A stretch of DNA of 15,639 bases from Fidelibacterota bacterium (GCA_011049095.1 DSDE01000476.1:1-15639), one strand, 5' to 3'. Shown: positions 1 through 8,742, numbered from the stretch's first letter. Numbers and translations: made by a program. The notes: generated by a model not told the origin, from the sequence alone.

Positions 1-1255
1 GCGTAAGGGCGCTGATATATATTTTGAAAAGTCGCGTTCGGGGCAGATTTCCCGTTAGCTGGGGATTAAGACCATGAATGCCTTCGATTAGAAGCAATTC
101 ATCGGTATGTAATCTGCTTGGCTGCGGATGATATTCCCGAGTGCCGCTATGAAAATCATATCGGGGCAGGCAAAATTCTTCTCCACGCATTAGCCGGTTC
201 AGATCAATAGCCAACTGACTGTGGTCCACCGTGTCAAAATGCTCAAAGTCCTGCTTCCCATTTTCGTCAAAAGGCACCTGATCTCGGTTAATAAAATAAT
301 CATCCAGTGACAGTGTCTGAGTTTTTATACCATTAATATTGAGCTGAATGCGAAGCCGCTTCATAAAAGAAGTTTTTCCCGAGCTGGAAGGACCGGCAAT
401 AAGGATAAAGCGAAGCTCTTGTCGACCTAAAGCAATCTGGTCTGCAATTTGTGCTATTTTTTTTTCGTGAAGGGCCTCATAGAGCTGGATCGAATCAATA
501 TAGTCCCCATTAACCGCTCTGGCATTTAACTGATGAATCACATTGATTCCTAAGACTTTTGCTCTGTTTTGACTCTCTCTGATGATATGAAAAAGCTTAT
601 CGGTCGCCCGATATGGCGGTATCTTGTCAGGGTAATCGCTATTAGGAAATTGCAGGACAAATCCATCGCCATAAGGATGGAGGCGAAAACGCTGAATCAC
701 ACCGGTGCTTTTGACAAGAGGCACTGAAAACCAGTAAGGACGATCACAGACATACGATATGGCCAGACTCTCTCCGGGAAGCTCTTCGACAAATTGGAAA
801 CGTCCCTGATTAAGGTTTTTAATATCTGGAATCTTCATCTTCCTACTCAAAATGGGACAATCCCTCAGAATCAATTCATTCATTTTCACTGCCAGGCTTT
901 TCAGATAATCCGGCGGAAGCTGCCCCATGTCACCAGGCAGGCAGTAGTATCCTGAGCCTAGACTGTGTTCGATGGAAAAATTTACATCGGGAAAGAGCTC
1001 TGCCGCAGCCCGAAGCATTATGGCAGCCGTGCTGACAGCCAGACAATTAGCGCCAATAGAATCACTAATGTCATAAAAAGAGAGAGCGCTTGCACTTATG
1101 GGAATGCTGTCTTGCAATGATACAATCTCCCCATCTATGGCCATAAGCAAAATCTGCTTCTTAGACTCGGGGAAAAAAGTCTGAACAAATTGTATCCCCG
1201 TCATTGTTTCCTGCAGCGAAATCTGCTCTTCGGTGCTTCTGTAAAATAGTTTCAT
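1..1255 (-). CDS. Nucleoside kinase, uridine kinase/phosphoribulokinase type with N-terminal ThrRS-like domain (C-terminus off window)
   Basis: The reading frame is open from ATG at 1255 to the left edge, giving about 418 residues. The C-terminus is missing; the family is usually about 550 residues. A P-loop GPSSSGKT lies at residues 288-295, SLDDYF at 316-321, the substrate-region segment RYDFHSGTREY at 365-375, and EGIHGLNP at 391-398. This is the order seen in uridine kinase/phosphoribulokinase P-loop kinases. The roughly 280 N-terminal residues include HSLGSGYYC at 97-105, which resembles the accessory-domain segment of this kinase family that is related to the threonyl-tRNA synthetase editing region. 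The expected role is cytoplasmic phosphorylation of a nucleoside in a salvage pathway; the exact substrate cannot be told from sequence. The ATG is 2 bp after the gcvPB stop, with only a weak GGA six bases upstream, so translation probably depends on coupling to gcvPB. Confidence 0.88.
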   Translation of the reverse strand, partial: MKLFYRSTEEQISLQETMTGIQFVQTFFPESKKQILLMAIDGEIVSLQDSIPISASALSFYDISDSIGANCLAVSTAAIMLRAAAELFPDVNFSIEHSLGSGYYCLPGDMGQLPPDYLKSLAVKMNELILRDCPILSRKMKIPDIKNLNQGRFQFVEELPGESLAISYVCDRPYWFSVPLVKSTGVIQRFRLHPYGDGFVLQFPNSDYPDKIPPYRATDKLFHIIRESQNRAKVLGINVIHQLNARAVNGDYIDSIQLYEALHEKKIAQIADQIALGRQELRFILIAGPSSSGKTSFMKRLRIQLNINGIKTQTLSLDDYFINRDQVPFDENGKQDFEHFDTVDHSQLAIDLNRLMRGEEFCLPRYDFHSGTREYHPQPSRLHTDELLLIEGIHGLNPQLTGNLPRTRLFKIYISALT

Positions 1256-1257
1256 TA

Positions 1258-2721
1258 TTATTCCGTTTTTATAGCTGTGCCATCCTGCCACTTTATATTT
1301 AGCTCTCGATTTGCCCGTCCTTCATCAAGGCGCGAGACTGGTGTTGTCCATGGCGCTTTGGTCACTTTTTCCAAATCGTTGCTTATCTCTTCATCGATTG
1401 TCAGCATCGTTTCGATAAATTGGTCCAGCGTTTCCAGTTTTTCTGTTTCTGTAGGTTCTATCATAATTGCCTCATGAACAATGAGGGGAAAATAGATTGT
1501 CGGCGCGTGGATACCATAATCTAGGAGACGTTTGGCAATATCCAAGGTTTTAGCGCCACGGCTCTTTTGCTTGTCGCCACTGAAAACAATTTCATGCATA
1601 GAACGTTTTTTATATGGCAATTCATAGATTCCTTCTAGACGCGCCCTGATATAGTTGGCGTTGATAATAGCATTTTCCGCCACTTCGCGCAGACCTTTTG
1701 CGCCCAGCATTCGAATATAGGCCCATGCCCGAATGATAACGCCAAAATGACCCCAAAAAGAGAGTACATGCCCAATGGAATCAGGCCGATTCCAGTCAAA
1801 AACCCAATTTTTGCCATCTTTTTTTATCACCGGCGTCGGCAGAAATTGCGCCAGTTTTTTATTTACTCCAATCGGTCCGCTGCCAGGTCCACCGCCACCA
1901 TGGGGTGTGCTAAAGGTTTTATGCAGATTGATATGAGTGATATCAAATCCCATATCTGCTGTCTTGACGATGCCAAGGAGGGCATTCATATTAGCGCCAT
2001 CCATATACATCAGGCCATCCTGCTGGTGTATGAGCCTGGCTATTTCCACGACATTCTCTTCAAAAATCCCCAGTGTGTTGGGGTTGGTAAGCATAAAGCC
2101 AGCTACCTCTGGTGTCAGTTTCTTTTTGAGGTCTTCTATATCAACCAGCCCTTCTGATGTTGAATTAACCGTCACAGCCTTAAAACCGCCAATGGCAACT
2201 GATGCAGGATTGGTGCCATGGGCTGAATCTGGAATCAGAATAATACTTTTATTTTGGCCCTTTGATGCGTGGTATTTACGCATAATCATTACGCCGGTTA
2301 ATTCGCCATGGGAGCCGGCGGCTGGCTGCAGGGTGAAGGCATTCATTCCTGTGACTGCGCAAAGATATTGCTCTACTTCTCCATAAATCTGCATTGCTCC
2401 CTGCAAACTTTGAGATGACTGGAGGGGATGCAGCCCGCTGAAAGCGGGATGCGCTGCGGCTGCATCATTGACTTTGGGGTTATATTTCATCGTGCAGGAG
2501 CCTAAAGGATAAAAACCCTTGTCCAAATGATGATTCAGCGATGAAAGATTAGTAAAATGGCGTACGACTTCCGGCTCGCTTAGCTCCGGCAGCTCAGGCG
2601 CTTTATCCCGAAGCAAAGCTTGTGAAAAATAATCTGTCAGCGCCTTTTCCGGCACATCACAGCAAGGAAGCGTCACACCGCTTTTACCGGTTTTGCTGCA
2701 CTCATTTAATAACATAATCAT
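1258..2721 (-). CDS. gcvPB: Glycine dehydrogenase (decarboxylating) subunit 2, P-protein
   Basis: This 487-residue protein matches the C-terminal half of the glycine cleavage P-protein, the form made as two separate subunits. The PLP-binding lysine is K268 in INLHKTFSTPHGGGGPG. Other family segments visible are YPLGSCTMKYNP (71-82), QPAAGSHGELTG (132-143), DSAHGTNPAS (165-174) and MDGANMNA (240-247). With subunit 1 it decarboxylates glycine and passes the aminomethyl group to lipoyl-H-protein. The start at 2721 is chosen because AGGGG sits seven bases upstream; a second ATG two codons in (2715) is a poorer fit. The ribosome binding site overlaps the 3' end of alaS, 10 bp away, so the two are likely co-transcribed. 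The partner gcvPA, usually directly upstream, is not here; alaS takes its place. Confidence 0.96.
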   Translation of the reverse strand: MIMLLNECSKTGKSGVTLPCCDVPEKALTDYFSQALLRDKAPELPELSEPEVVRHFTNLSSLNHHLDKGFYPLGSCTMKYNPKVNDAAAAHPAFSGLHPLQSSQSLQGAMQIYGEVEQYLCAVTGMNAFTLQPAAGSHGELTGVMIMRKYHASKGQNKSIILIPDSAHGTNPASVAIGGFKAVTVNSTSEGLVDIEDLKKKLTPEVAGFMLTNPNTLGIFEENVVEIARLIHQQDGLMYMDGANMNALLGIVKTADMGFDITHINLHKTFSTPHGGGGPGSGPIGVNKKLAQFLPTPVIKKDGKNWVFDWNRPDSIGHVLSFWGHFGVIIRAWAYIRMLGAKGLREVAENAIINANYIRARLEGIYELPYKKRSMHEIVFSGDKQKSRGAKTLDIAKRLLDYGIHAPTIYFPLIVHEAIMIEPTETEKLETLDQFIETMLTIDEEISNDLEKVTKAPWTTPVSRLDEGRANRELNIKWQDGTAIKTE

Positions 2722-2731
2722 AGTATTACCC

Positions 2732-5329
2732 CTAGCTTAAAATATTTTCCAGATTGTTTAAAACTTCATCTAGCAGTTCTGCCTTTTTGCCGCCGGCTGT
2801 GGCCATATGTGGCCTGCCACCGCCGCCGCCGCCCAAAGCCTTGCCAATAAGACCAACCCATTTGCCTGCATGAACGCCTTGCTTTACCAAATCATCGCTC
2901 ACAACGCAGAGTATTTGTGGTGTGTTTCCGATGACAGCGCCAAAAACCGCAACACCTGACCGCATTTTATCCCGCACCCGGTCTCCAAGAATCTTTAATT
3001 GTTCCATAGATTCTACATCAAGGCGATTGACAAAAAGGTCTTTATGACTAAGTTTTCGAGGCTCCTTTAGAATATCATCTACTGAACTGAGCAAGAGTTT
3101 CTGCCTTGCTTGCGACAAATCTTTTTCAGCCAAACGAAGCTTATCTTGGAGAGACTGGATTTTTTGCGGCAATTCAGCCGCTGTGACCTGCAGGCTCACT
3201 GAAAGCTCTTTGATTGTTTTGCTTTGCCACATCATCCGCTTGATAGCTTCAGTCCCGGTGATGGCTTCAATGCGGCGAATTCCAGAAGCGATGCTGCTTT
3301 CTGCAATAATTTCAAAGTATCCGATCTCACCGGTGGCATTTACATGGGTTCCCCCGCACAGCTCATAGGAAAAATCTCCAACTTTAACAGTGCGCACCTT
3401 TTTACCATATTTTTCTCCAAAGAGCGCCATCGCTCCGCCATCAAGCGCTTCCTGAAAATCTTTCTCTGTAACAGAAAGTGCAAGATTCTCAATTATTTTT
3501 TCATTGACGAGGCGCTGCAGCTCGCTTAAGTCTTCCTCAGATAATTTTTGATAGTGGGTATAGTCAAAACGGAGATAGTCAGGGCCTAGATAGCTTCCAG
3601 CCTGATGGACATGGGCGCCTAAAACGCTGCGAAGGGCCGCGTGGAGCAGATGCGTTGCCGTATGATTGCGCTGAGTGCTGCGGCGGGCGCTGTCATGAAC
3701 CAGCAGTTCAAACTCGCCCTGCAGGAGCTCTATTGGAATCAATTCATCAACAATATGTACATTTTGCCCGTCCATTCGCAATGTATTGCTGACGATGAAC
3801 CGTCGCCCTTCCTTCTTAATTTCCCCTTTGTCGCCGACCTGTCCGCCTGCCTCGGCATAGAAGGGCGTAGATGCAAATACCAGATAGCATTTTTCGCCTG
3901 AATATGCCCAGCGTACCAAGTCGCTTTTTGTACTGAGGGCAGTATAACCAATAAAATGGCTTGAATCGGAGTAGCTCATTTGATGCCATTCCAGCTCTTG
4001 CTGCCCTTCTTGGCGAAATTTTCCTGCCGCCCGAGCCTGCTCTCTCTGCTTAGCCATGAGCTTTTCAAATTCTGCCTCACGGATTGCCAAACCCTTCTCC
4101 TGCGCCAATAGCCGCGTGAGATCCAATGGAAAACCAAATGTATCATAAAGGCGAAAAATATCTTCATCTGGGACATACTTTTCAGATTTCGACAAAGTTT
4201 TAGCGGCTATATTTTCAAAAATTTCCAGACCCCTGTCCAGCGTCTGGCCAAAAGATTCTTCTTCCGCAGTGAGCACCCGCTGAATATGACTGCTATGAGT
4301 CGGCAACTCGGGAAACATGCCGCCCATTTCAGCAGACAATACCGGCATCAACTGAGCCAGAAAAGGCTGATTGAGGCCGATCTTCCGTCCAAAGCGGGCA
4401 GCCCGGCGCAAAATGCGGCGCAGCACATAGCCCCGGCCTTCATTCCCGGGTAGGGCGCCGTCAGCAATGGCAAAGGCCAGCATTCGCAAATGGTCAGCAA
4501 TGACCCGATGGGGCGTCCCCGCGCCATCACTTTGATACTCAAAACCGCTTATATGGGCAATTTTTTCAATTAGAGGCAAAAAGACGTCTGTTTCATAATT
4601 GCTTTGCACGTTATTAAGTACGGCGGCGATCCTCTCAAAGCCTGCACCGGTATCTACATGCTTATGAGGCAAGGGATGAAGCTTGCCGTTTTCATTCCGG
4701 TTATATTGTATAAAAACCAAATTCCAAAGCTCAATATAGAGGCTGCTGCCGGTATTCACCATTCCAGGGTCCTGACTTGCCATATCATTACCTTTGTAAT
4801 AGTGAATCTCCGAACACGGGCCACAGGGTCCAGTATCTCCCATCTCCCAAAAATTATCTTTTTCTCCAAAACGAAGAATTCTCGAGGAAGATAAACCCGA
4901 TATCTTTTTCCATAATTTTTCTGCTTCTTCATCATCATTATAGACTGTGGCATATAAGCGTCGCGGGTCTAAACTCCACTCTTTGGTAAGAAGCTGCCAG
5001 GCCCATTCGATGGCCTCCGCTTTGTAATAATCGCCAAAACTCCAGTTTCCAAGCATTTCAAAAAATGTGTGGTGATAATCATCCTGTCCAACTTCTTCCA
5101 AATCATTGTGTTTGCCGCTGACCCGAATACATTTCTGGCTATTAACCACCCGCTTATAAGGGACGGATTCATTTCCCAAAAAGAAAGGCTTAAACTGATT
5201 CATTCCCGCATTGGTAAATAGCAGGGTGGGATCATTTTGGGGCACCACTGAGGAGCTGGGCACGAAGCTGTGCTGGTGCTGTTTTTTAAAAAAGTCAATA
5301 AAACTTTGACGAATCTCACTTGATTTCAT
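2732..5329 (-). CDS. alaS: Alanyl-tRNA synthetase
   Basis: Cytoplasmic enzyme that charges tRNA-Ala. The 865-residue length is close to the E. coli protein (876). The class II catalytic core is at the N-terminus (RQSFIDFF, then LLFTNAGMNQFKPFF). The editing domain keeps its zinc-binding residues: HTATH at 556-560 and CGGTH at 658-662. A coiled-coil-like stretch follows near 705-735, then the C-Ala domain with a glycine run GGGGGGRPHMATAGG near 830-845. All key residues are present, so it should be active in both charging and clearing of mischarged Ser/Gly. The start is ATG at 5329, not TTG at 5335, because AGGA lies six bases before the ATG and would abut the TTG. It is the first gene of a probable alaS-gcvPB-nucleoside kinase operon. 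Confidence 0.98.
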   Translation of the reverse strand: MKSSEIRQSFIDFFKKQHQHSFVPSSSVVPQNDPTLLFTNAGMNQFKPFFLGNESVPYKRVVNSQKCIRVSGKHNDLEEVGQDDYHHTFFEMLGNWSFGDYYKAEAIEWAWQLLTKEWSLDPRRLYATVYNDDEEAEKLWKKISGLSSSRILRFGEKDNFWEMGDTGPCGPCSEIHYYKGNDMASQDPGMVNTGSSLYIELWNLVFIQYNRNENGKLHPLPHKHVDTGAGFERIAAVLNNVQSNYETDVFLPLIEKIAHISGFEYQSDGAGTPHRVIADHLRMLAFAIADGALPGNEGRGYVLRRILRRAARFGRKIGLNQPFLAQLMPVLSAEMGGMFPELPTHSSHIQRVLTAEEESFGQTLDRGLEIFENIAAKTLSKSEKYVPDEDIFRLYDTFGFPLDLTRLLAQEKGLAIREAEFEKLMAKQREQARAAGKFRQEGQQELEWHQMSYSDSSHFIGYTALSTKSDLVRWAYSGEKCYLVFASTPFYAEAGGQVGDKGEIKKEGRRFIVSNTLRMDGQNVHIVDELIPIELLQGEFELLVHDSARRSTQRNHTATHLLHAALRSVLGAHVHQAGSYLGPDYLRFDYTHYQKLSEEDLSELQRLVNEKIIENLALSVTEKDFQEALDGGAMALFGEKYGKKVRTVKVGDFSYELCGGTHVNATGEIGYFEIIAESSIASGIRRIEAITGTEAIKRMMWQSKTIKELSVSLQVTAAELPQKIQSLQDKLRLAEKDLSQARQKLLLSSVDDILKEPRKLSHKDLFVNRLDVESMEQLKILGDRVRDKMRSGVAVFGAVIGNTPQILCVVSDDLVKQGVHAGKWVGLIGKALGGGGGGRPHMATAGGKKAELLDEVLNNLENILS

Positions 5330-5335
5330 AATCAA

Positions 5336-5339
5336 TCCT
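5336..5339 (-). promoter_or_regulatory. Ribosome binding site deciding the alaS start
   Basis: AGGA on the minus strand, followed by TTGATT (6 nt) and ATG at 5329. The spacing suits the ATG; an upstream in-frame TTG at 5335 would touch the Shine-Dalgarno and can be excluded. Confidence 0.7.
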
Positions 5340-5421
5340 AATTCTTAGTTCCAATAGATTTTCAGTTTTCCATGGCTTTATCTGGCAAACGCGCTGGCTG
5401 ATTGGCATTAATACATTTATC

Positions 5422-5450
5422 TTTATAATGTGCATTTTCTGATTTTTGAA
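5422..5450 (-). promoter_or_regulatory. Candidate sigma70-type promoter for alaS operon
   Basis: On the minus strand, TTCAAA (5450-5445) and TATAAA (5427-5422) are separated by exactly 17 bases. The -10 box matches consensus at five of six positions and the -35 at four of six. Transcription would start near 5415, giving a leader of about 86 nt before the alaS ATG. The 182-bp gap is otherwise unexplained, which favours a promoter here. The region is AT-rich, so a chance match is possible. Confidence 0.45.
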
Positions 5451-5485
5451 TATTTGACGCATACGATGTGAAGTTAAGAGAAATC

Positions 5486-5509
5486 GGCTAAATTTCAAAT
5501 TTAAAAGCC
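5486..5509 (-). terminator. Weak hairpin after the propeller gene, possible terminator
   Basis: Just after the TGA stop (5514-5512), the minus strand has GGCT, a three-T bulge, AAATTT, then AAATTT and AGCC, forming an imperfect, mostly A-T hairpin. What follows (GATTTCTCTT) is only partly U-rich. It lies between two units and could reduce read-through into alaS, but it is far weaker than the other two terminators in the window. Confidence 0.28.
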
Positions 5510-5511
5510 TT

Positions 5512-7923
5512 TCAAAGAATAGCTATTTTACCGGTAAAACGCAGCCCATCTACATTATAAACGAAATAGAGATAAACCCCGCGATTGAGAAATTGCCCGT
5601 TATCAAGTCGGCCATCCCAATGTATTTCATGGCCCTGATTAGAAGAATCCGTAGGTGGCAGGGTCAAAAGGTGCCGGCCATTGACGGTTGAAATAATCAA
5701 GGTGCTCTGATCTGGAATATTGGCAAAGATGAGGCGCGGCTCAATGCCGGGCCGAAAAGGCTGGGGATATGCAAATATCTTGTCTTCTGATTCTATGGGA
5801 TCAGCCCAGGGTGTAATTACAGTATTTAGCCCTTCAGATGTGAGCAGATAGGCCTTTCCGCTTTGACTGTCAAAAACCGCGTCATAAACCACATCAGAAA
5901 GCAGCGGCGAATTTTGCATATTGTAGCCATAGCCCTTATTAAACCAGACACCATTGCGCTGATAAATCCGAACCCCGCCATCTGTGGTGAGAAACCACTT
6001 ATTCCCGCGGCTATCAATTCGCACCTTGCTGACATTCACATCTCCCAGCCCATTGAGCGGCGGGCGAACATTATTCTTCATCACAGTGGAGAAATTTCCG
6101 GAACTGAGGGTAGCTGGCGAGAGAATATTCTGGACTCCTCCGGCTGTGACTACCCACATAGAGCCATCAATATCCCTATCAATTGAGAATAAATCATTAT
6201 GAACAAGACCTTCCGCGGTGGTCAGCAAAAACCACTCATTGCGGACTAGATCATAAATTGTTATGCCGCCTGTGGTCACCGGCTGATTTTCTCTGTGTGA
6301 CTGATTGGCAATCCAGAGCCGGTTTCGCTCATCAAAAGCCATTTCACGGCCTAAAACCTGGAGCTTATCACCTGATTCTGCTACTGAATATTTTATTTTT
6401 TCGCCGTTGGGCAGAATGCGAATCAATGGTTCGCCATTAGAAGCATGAGCATTTATAATCCAGACAGACCCATCTTTTCCTTCAGCCATTCCCCTGCTAA
6501 CAACATATTGGGCAGACCCTGCAGTGGATGCTTCTGAGCCATCAAATAGATCATTTGTCGTATCGAGAATACCATAATCAAGATAATGATCCAGATTCAC
6601 GTAAAAAACTGGTCCCGGCTTCACTACCGGCGCGTAATTGATACGCGCCAAATCAATATGAACACCCTGAAATGAAGTATAGAGTATATTATTGCTGCTT
6701 ATCAGCACATCAAATACCAAGGGCAGACCAATCACTGTATAAGCCAAAGTGTCAGCGGAAAATGCTTCACTTTGCTGGCTGTGGATTGCGGTATGCTGAT
6801 TGCTGCGTATAAGATTGTGCCATCTGCCCTTTCTCAACAGCGAATGCCCTGCATAATTTGCCAGCGCCAGAGTACCATCCCCGCCTTTAGCCATTGAAGT
6901 ATATCCTTCAGAAAATGGAGAATCTGGTATAAAAGTATGGAGAATCTCTCCTCGCAGATTCAGCTTCACTATTCCCCTATTCTGCAGCCCCAGCACAAGA
7001 TCATCACCGCAGATTTCTGAGCTGATAACAGGTCCGGGAACGATAAAATCGGTGTGCCAGCGTCGGCCTGTGTTATCTCTTTGGTAAACTGTGGCGCTTT
7101 GTGAATAGTAATACGTTGTGTCATATTTAAAAAATGTAAGAATCGAAGTGGCTGAAAGGGAGGTCTTTTCAACAGAATATTGCCCATTCTCATACAGACA
7201 GAGATTTTGTCCCAATGTAAAAAATAAGTTCCCGTCAAATACAGAAAGCACTTTCACTTCGGCAGATCCAATAGATGTGGCAGTTCTTTCCCAAGCAGAT
7301 GCAGGCTTAAGATTTGGCTGGCGAATATCAGTTCGCAGAAGCCCCTGATTTGTTCCTGCATAGAGCGTGTCATTTAATAATGCCAATTGATAGATGCGAG
7401 AAATCTGCATTGGGAACTGATCAAAAAAGTCACGAAAAATATACTCATCTCCAACCCGCAGCAAGTGGGCTATTCCCGGCGCCAGCCCTTTAATAGCAGC
7501 CATAAAAACATTGGCTCCGTTTCCCGTGATGTGCGTAATCTCATTCAGACCCAAATCAAGATGCCGTGAACGCCCATTTTTATCAATAATATCGATTATT
7601 GCTTTTCCTGCGCCGGTACCAGCCAGGATATTCCCCTCATCATCTAAAAAAAGAGCGCTTAGTTTCGCGTGGGAAAGGGTGCCATCACTATTGGTAAAAA
7701 CCTCGAACTGTTCTTCAGAGAGCCTCAGCAATCCACCAGAGCTACCGGCATATAAGGTATCATTTTTCCAAATAAGCGGATCCCAGTTTAGAATTGAAGC
7801 GAAAGATTGCCAATCGCCTACAGCCGAAGCAAGAAAAACCGGCATAAGCATACATAAACCACAACACTTGAAAATACTTTTCAAACCTATTGATTCAGGA
7901 AAATATTTTTTTAAATCACCCAC
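5512..7923 (-). CDS. Secreted beta-propeller protein with C-terminal FlgD/type IX-like sorting domain
   Basis: 803 residues. An N-terminal signal sequence has a basic n-region and a hydrophobic stretch ending around ASA (residues about 18-36). Most of the chain carries propeller-like blades with recurring patterns: NDTLYAGSSGGLLRLS, LNDTLYAGTNQGLLRTD, GKDGSVWIINAHA, DERNRLWIANQS, DGSMWVVTAGGVQNI, SRGNKWFLTTDGGVRIY. These resemble the repeats of two-component-regulator propellers and of PorZ-type proteins, but no kinase follows. The last 85 or so residues (about 718-803) form a beta-sandwich-like tail: YPQPFRPG, then IHWDGRLDNGQFLNRGVYLY, ending GKIAIL. This is the FlgD/type IX C-terminal pattern. 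It is probably exported to the periplasm or cell surface; the exact function is unknown. The GTG start at 7923 has GGAG six bases upstream and is 18 bp after the SPOR gene. Confidence 0.85.
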   Translation of the reverse strand: MGDLKKYFPESIGLKSIFKCCGLCMLMPVFLASAVGDWQSFASILNWDPLIWKNDTLYAGSSGGLLRLSEEQFEVFTNSDGTLSHAKLSALFLDDEGNILAGTGAGKAIIDIIDKNGRSRHLDLGLNEITHITGNGANVFMAAIKGLAPGIAHLLRVGDEYIFRDFFDQFPMQISRIYQLALLNDTLYAGTNQGLLRTDIRQPNLKPASAWERTATSIGSAEVKVLSVFDGNLFFTLGQNLCLYENGQYSVEKTSLSATSILTFFKYDTTYYYSQSATVYQRDNTGRRWHTDFIVPGPVISSEICGDDLVLGLQNRGIVKLNLRGEILHTFIPDSPFSEGYTSMAKGGDGTLALANYAGHSLLRKGRWHNLIRSNQHTAIHSQQSEAFSADTLAYTVIGLPLVFDVLISSNNILYTSFQGVHIDLARINYAPVVKPGPVFYVNLDHYLDYGILDTTNDLFDGSEASTAGSAQYVVSRGMAEGKDGSVWIINAHASNGEPLIRILPNGEKIKYSVAESGDKLQVLGREMAFDERNRLWIANQSHRENQPVTTGGITIYDLVRNEWFLLTTAEGLVHNDLFSIDRDIDGSMWVVTAGGVQNILSPATLSSGNFSTVMKNNVRPPLNGLGDVNVSKVRIDSRGNKWFLTTDGGVRIYQRNGVWFNKGYGYNMQNSPLLSDVVYDAVFDSQSGKAYLLTSEGLNTVITPWADPIESEDKIFAYPQPFRPGIEPRLIFANIPDQSTLIISTVNGRHLLTLPPTDSSNQGHEIHWDGRLDNGQFLNRGVYLYFVYNVDGLRFTGKIAIL

Positions 7924-7929
7924 ACCCTG

Positions 7930-7933
7930 CTCC
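7930..7933 (-). promoter_or_regulatory. Ribosome binding site supporting a GTG start for the propeller gene
   Basis: GGAG on the minus strand is followed by CAGGGT (6 nt) and GTG at 7923. It lies in the 18-bp gap after the SPOR gene. No ATG in frame lies near an equivalent site, and starting here keeps the whole signal peptide. Confidence 0.6.
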
Positions 7934-7941
7934 GGATTAAA

Positions 7942-8742
7942 TTACTCTAAAACAATAAAGCTGTTTTTATTGTAATTATTTGAAATCCGGTCCCGCGCTG
8001 CCAGGGCTTCTTCCCGGGTATGATAATTCCCAATCCAAACTTTGTAGATTGTGCTGCCTGCCTGTTCTACAGGAACTATTTTCACAGGAAAACCACGGGT
8101 TTTGAAAAAATCAGCATTCAGGCTGGCATTCCTGCGATCAGAAAAAGCGCCAATTTGCAGATGAATTTTACCCTGGTCTGGCAGGCTTTGCGGCTCAGGC
8201 TCATCAGTCTGAGAAAATTGGGGAATCTGTACAGCTAATTGTCTGCTGAGAAATTCCGTATCCAGATAGAGCAAAGAGGGTCTTTCTGATATAATCAGGC
8301 CAGGTGAATTAAAAAACTGGCCGGTGATTCTGCCAGCTACAGATTGATAATAAATATCTCTATAGATTGTAGTGTCACGCTGAATCGCCTTTCTTAATAG
8401 GTCGTCAGCAATATTCGTCTTGTTGTGTACAGCATAAAAATCTGCCAGGACAATCAGCATCCAAGTTGAGATTTTTGATAGAGAGTGCTTTTCAATAAAA
8501 GCTTGAGCGCCTTTTGCCGCCGCCAAACCGTTGGGCTCTAATAAAATCTCCAGCGTTTTAGTGGCAGGATCATCGGGAAATCTTTCTGTTGCAGCCTTGC
8601 TCAAGGCGCGAATCTTTTTCGAGCCAGCGCCACGGTGCATGGCATCCACTTCATTGGAAAAAGCAGACTGAACACCAAAAATCAGCATAGCTATGATGAA
8701 TAGCCCTGGGATCACGCCTATTTTTTTAAGAATACTAAGCAT
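7942..8742 (-). CDS. SPOR-domain envelope protein with TPR-like helical region
   Basis: 266 residues. The N-terminus is a signal peptide or membrane anchor (hydrophobic about 9-28, after LKK). Residues of about 38-125 look helical and TPR-like (ADFYAVHNKTNIADDLLRKAI). A proline/glutamate-rich linker lies around 175-190. Residues of about 191-266 form a SPOR domain: IHLQIGAFSDRRNAS, then YKVWIGNYHTREEALAARD. SPOR domains typically bind denuded peptidoglycan, so a periplasmic, wall-associated role is likely. ATG at 8742 is the start; only a weak AAGG, 13 bases away, precedes it. The upstream terminator ends about 25 bp away, leaving almost no room for a separate promoter. It is probably co-transcribed with the propeller gene, which starts 18 bp after its stop. 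Confidence 0.88.
   Translation of the reverse strand: MLSILKKIGVIPGLFIIAMLIFGVQSAFSNEVDAMHRGAGSKKIRALSKAATERFPDDPATKTLEILLEPNGLAAAKGAQAFIEKHSLSKISTWMLIVLADFYAVHNKTNIADDLLRKAIQRDTTIYRDIYYQSVAGRITGQFFNSPGLIISERPSLLYLDTEFLSRQLAVQIPQFSQTDEPEPQSLPDQGKIHLQIGAFSDRRNASLNADFFKTRGFPVKIVPVEQAGSTIYKVWIGNYHTREEALAARDRISNNYNKNSFIVLE

Noticed and set aside
1747..2386. Overlapping plus-strand frames of 136 and 149 codons opposite gcvPB
   Set aside because: They lie antisense to a clearly conserved enzyme and have no recognisable motif or start signal.
5336..5415. T-box or other riboswitch in the alaS leader
   Set aside because: The leader of about 86 nt is too short and no T-box sequence or terminator/antiterminator pair was seen.
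5316..5498. 60-codon minus-strand frame across the alaS upstream gap
   Set aside because: It starts with TTG, lacks a ribosome binding site, overlaps the alaS start and shows no protein-like pattern; the gap is better explained by a promoter and leader.
7511..7975. 154-codon plus-strand frame opposite the propeller start
   Set aside because: Shadow of the propeller and SPOR coding sequence; no ribosome binding site and no known family pattern.
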